A DNA stretch of 5,802 bases from Quisquiliibacterium sp. (GTDB lineage Bacteria; Pseudomonadota; Gammaproteobacteria; Burkholderiales; Burkholderiaceae_E). Below, one piece after another: positions 5,458 through 5,802 of this stretch. Location of the stretch: the NCBI GenBank assembly GCA_030830765.1, contig JAURMJ010000011.1, forward strand, positions 1-5,802, given 5' to 3'. The translations under genes were made by a program, and so were the position numbers. Below the pieces are notes generated by a model, which was not told where the DNA came from, made no database searches, and saw only the letters and a list, made by a program, of their open reading frames with translations. Each line of letters opens with the position of its first letter. Positions within the stretch are counted from its first letter, which is position 1.

Positions 5458-5802
5458 TCAGGCAGCTTTGCTCGAAGCCAGGAAGTCCTGCGCAAAGCGC
5501 TGCAGCACGCCGCCGGCGTCGTAGATCGACACTTCCTCGGCCGTGTCCAGGCGACAGGTGACCGGAACTTCAAGCGTTTCACCGTTCTTGCGATGAATGA
5601 CCAGCGTCAGCGTCGCGCGCGGTGTGCGTTCGCCGATCACATCGAAGGTCTCGGTGCCATCGATGCCCAATGTCTTGCGCGTCGTGCCCGCTTGGAACTC
5701 GAGCGGCAGTACGCCCATGCCGATCAGATTCGTGCGGTGAATGCGCTCAAAGCCCTCGGCCACGATTGCCTCGACACCGGCCAGCCGGACGCCCTTGGCC
5801 GC
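5458..5802 (-). CDS. acnD: 2-methylcitrate dehydratase, Fe/S-dependent (AcnD), 3' part
   Basis: This is the C-terminal 114 residues of an aconitase-superfamily protein; the frame stays open to the window edge, so the 5' part lies outside. The piece is from the swivel domain, beginning AAKGVRLAGVEAIVAEGF, just after the place where the family's GSSRDW substrate-binding motif would sit. The conserved FERIHRTNLIGMGVLPLEF (19 residues) follows. The tail, with DAGGVLQRFAQDFL near the end, fits AcnD rather than citrate-cycle AcnA, and prpF next door is the classic partner. AcnD dehydrates 2-methylcitrate using a [4Fe-4S] cluster whose cysteine ligands are in the missing part. The stop is TGA at 5460-5458. 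A GTG at 5763 could pass for a start, but conserved sequence continues upstream of it, so it is an internal valine. Confidence 0.93.
   Translation of the reverse strand, partial: AAKGVRLAGVEAIVAEGFERIHRTNLIGMGVLPLEFQAGTTRKTLGIDGTETFDVIGERTPRATLTLVIHRKNGETLEVPVTCRLDTAEEVSIYDAGGVLQRFAQDFLASSKAA

Noticed and set aside
5458..5763. A separate 101-residue gene starting at the GTG at 5763
   Set aside because: Aconitase-family sequence continues in frame upstream to the window edge, so this is the tail of acnD, not a small gene.

Overview
The window is GC-rich (by eye around 60%) and densely coded, with two TTG starts and a mixture of genes that points to a beta- or gammaproteobacterium. The strongest taxonomic cues are the AcnD/PrpF form of the methylcitrate cycle, which is typical of Burkholderia-, Neisseria- and Shewanella-like bacteria, and RlmJ. 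A betaproteobacterium is my first guess, but the window alone does not settle it.

Left half, plus strand: 1-203 is non-coding leader DNA with two small dyad symmetries. It is followed by a soluble sensor histidine kinase with three PAS domains (204-2141). After 44 bases comes rlmJ (2186-3043), the 23S rRNA m6A2030 methyltransferase. After a 70-base gap holding a terminator-like stem comes mmsB (3114-3998), 3-hydroxyisobutyrate dehydrogenase of valine breakdown.

Right half, minus strand: the window enters the 3' end of acnD (2-methylcitrate dehydratase; 114 C-terminal residues, 5458-5802), followed 89 bases later by prpF (4178-5368), the methylaconitate isomerase that works with AcnD. mmsB and prpF converge on a 179-base gap (3999-4177) that contains a perfect 9-bp hairpin but no gene.

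How the genes work together: AcnD and PrpF act in consecutive steps of the methylcitrate cycle, which oxidises propionyl-CoA. MmsB makes methylmalonate semialdehyde, which MmsA-type dehydrogenases turn into propionyl-CoA. The converging genes therefore belong to pathways that feed one another, although their opposite orientation means they are not one operon. The kinase and RlmJ have no evident link to this metabolism. Nothing here looks like a mobile element, CRISPR array, RNA gene or clearly undescribed system. The more unusual points are the internally duplicated PAS array, uncertain TTG start choices, and small dyads in the gaps.
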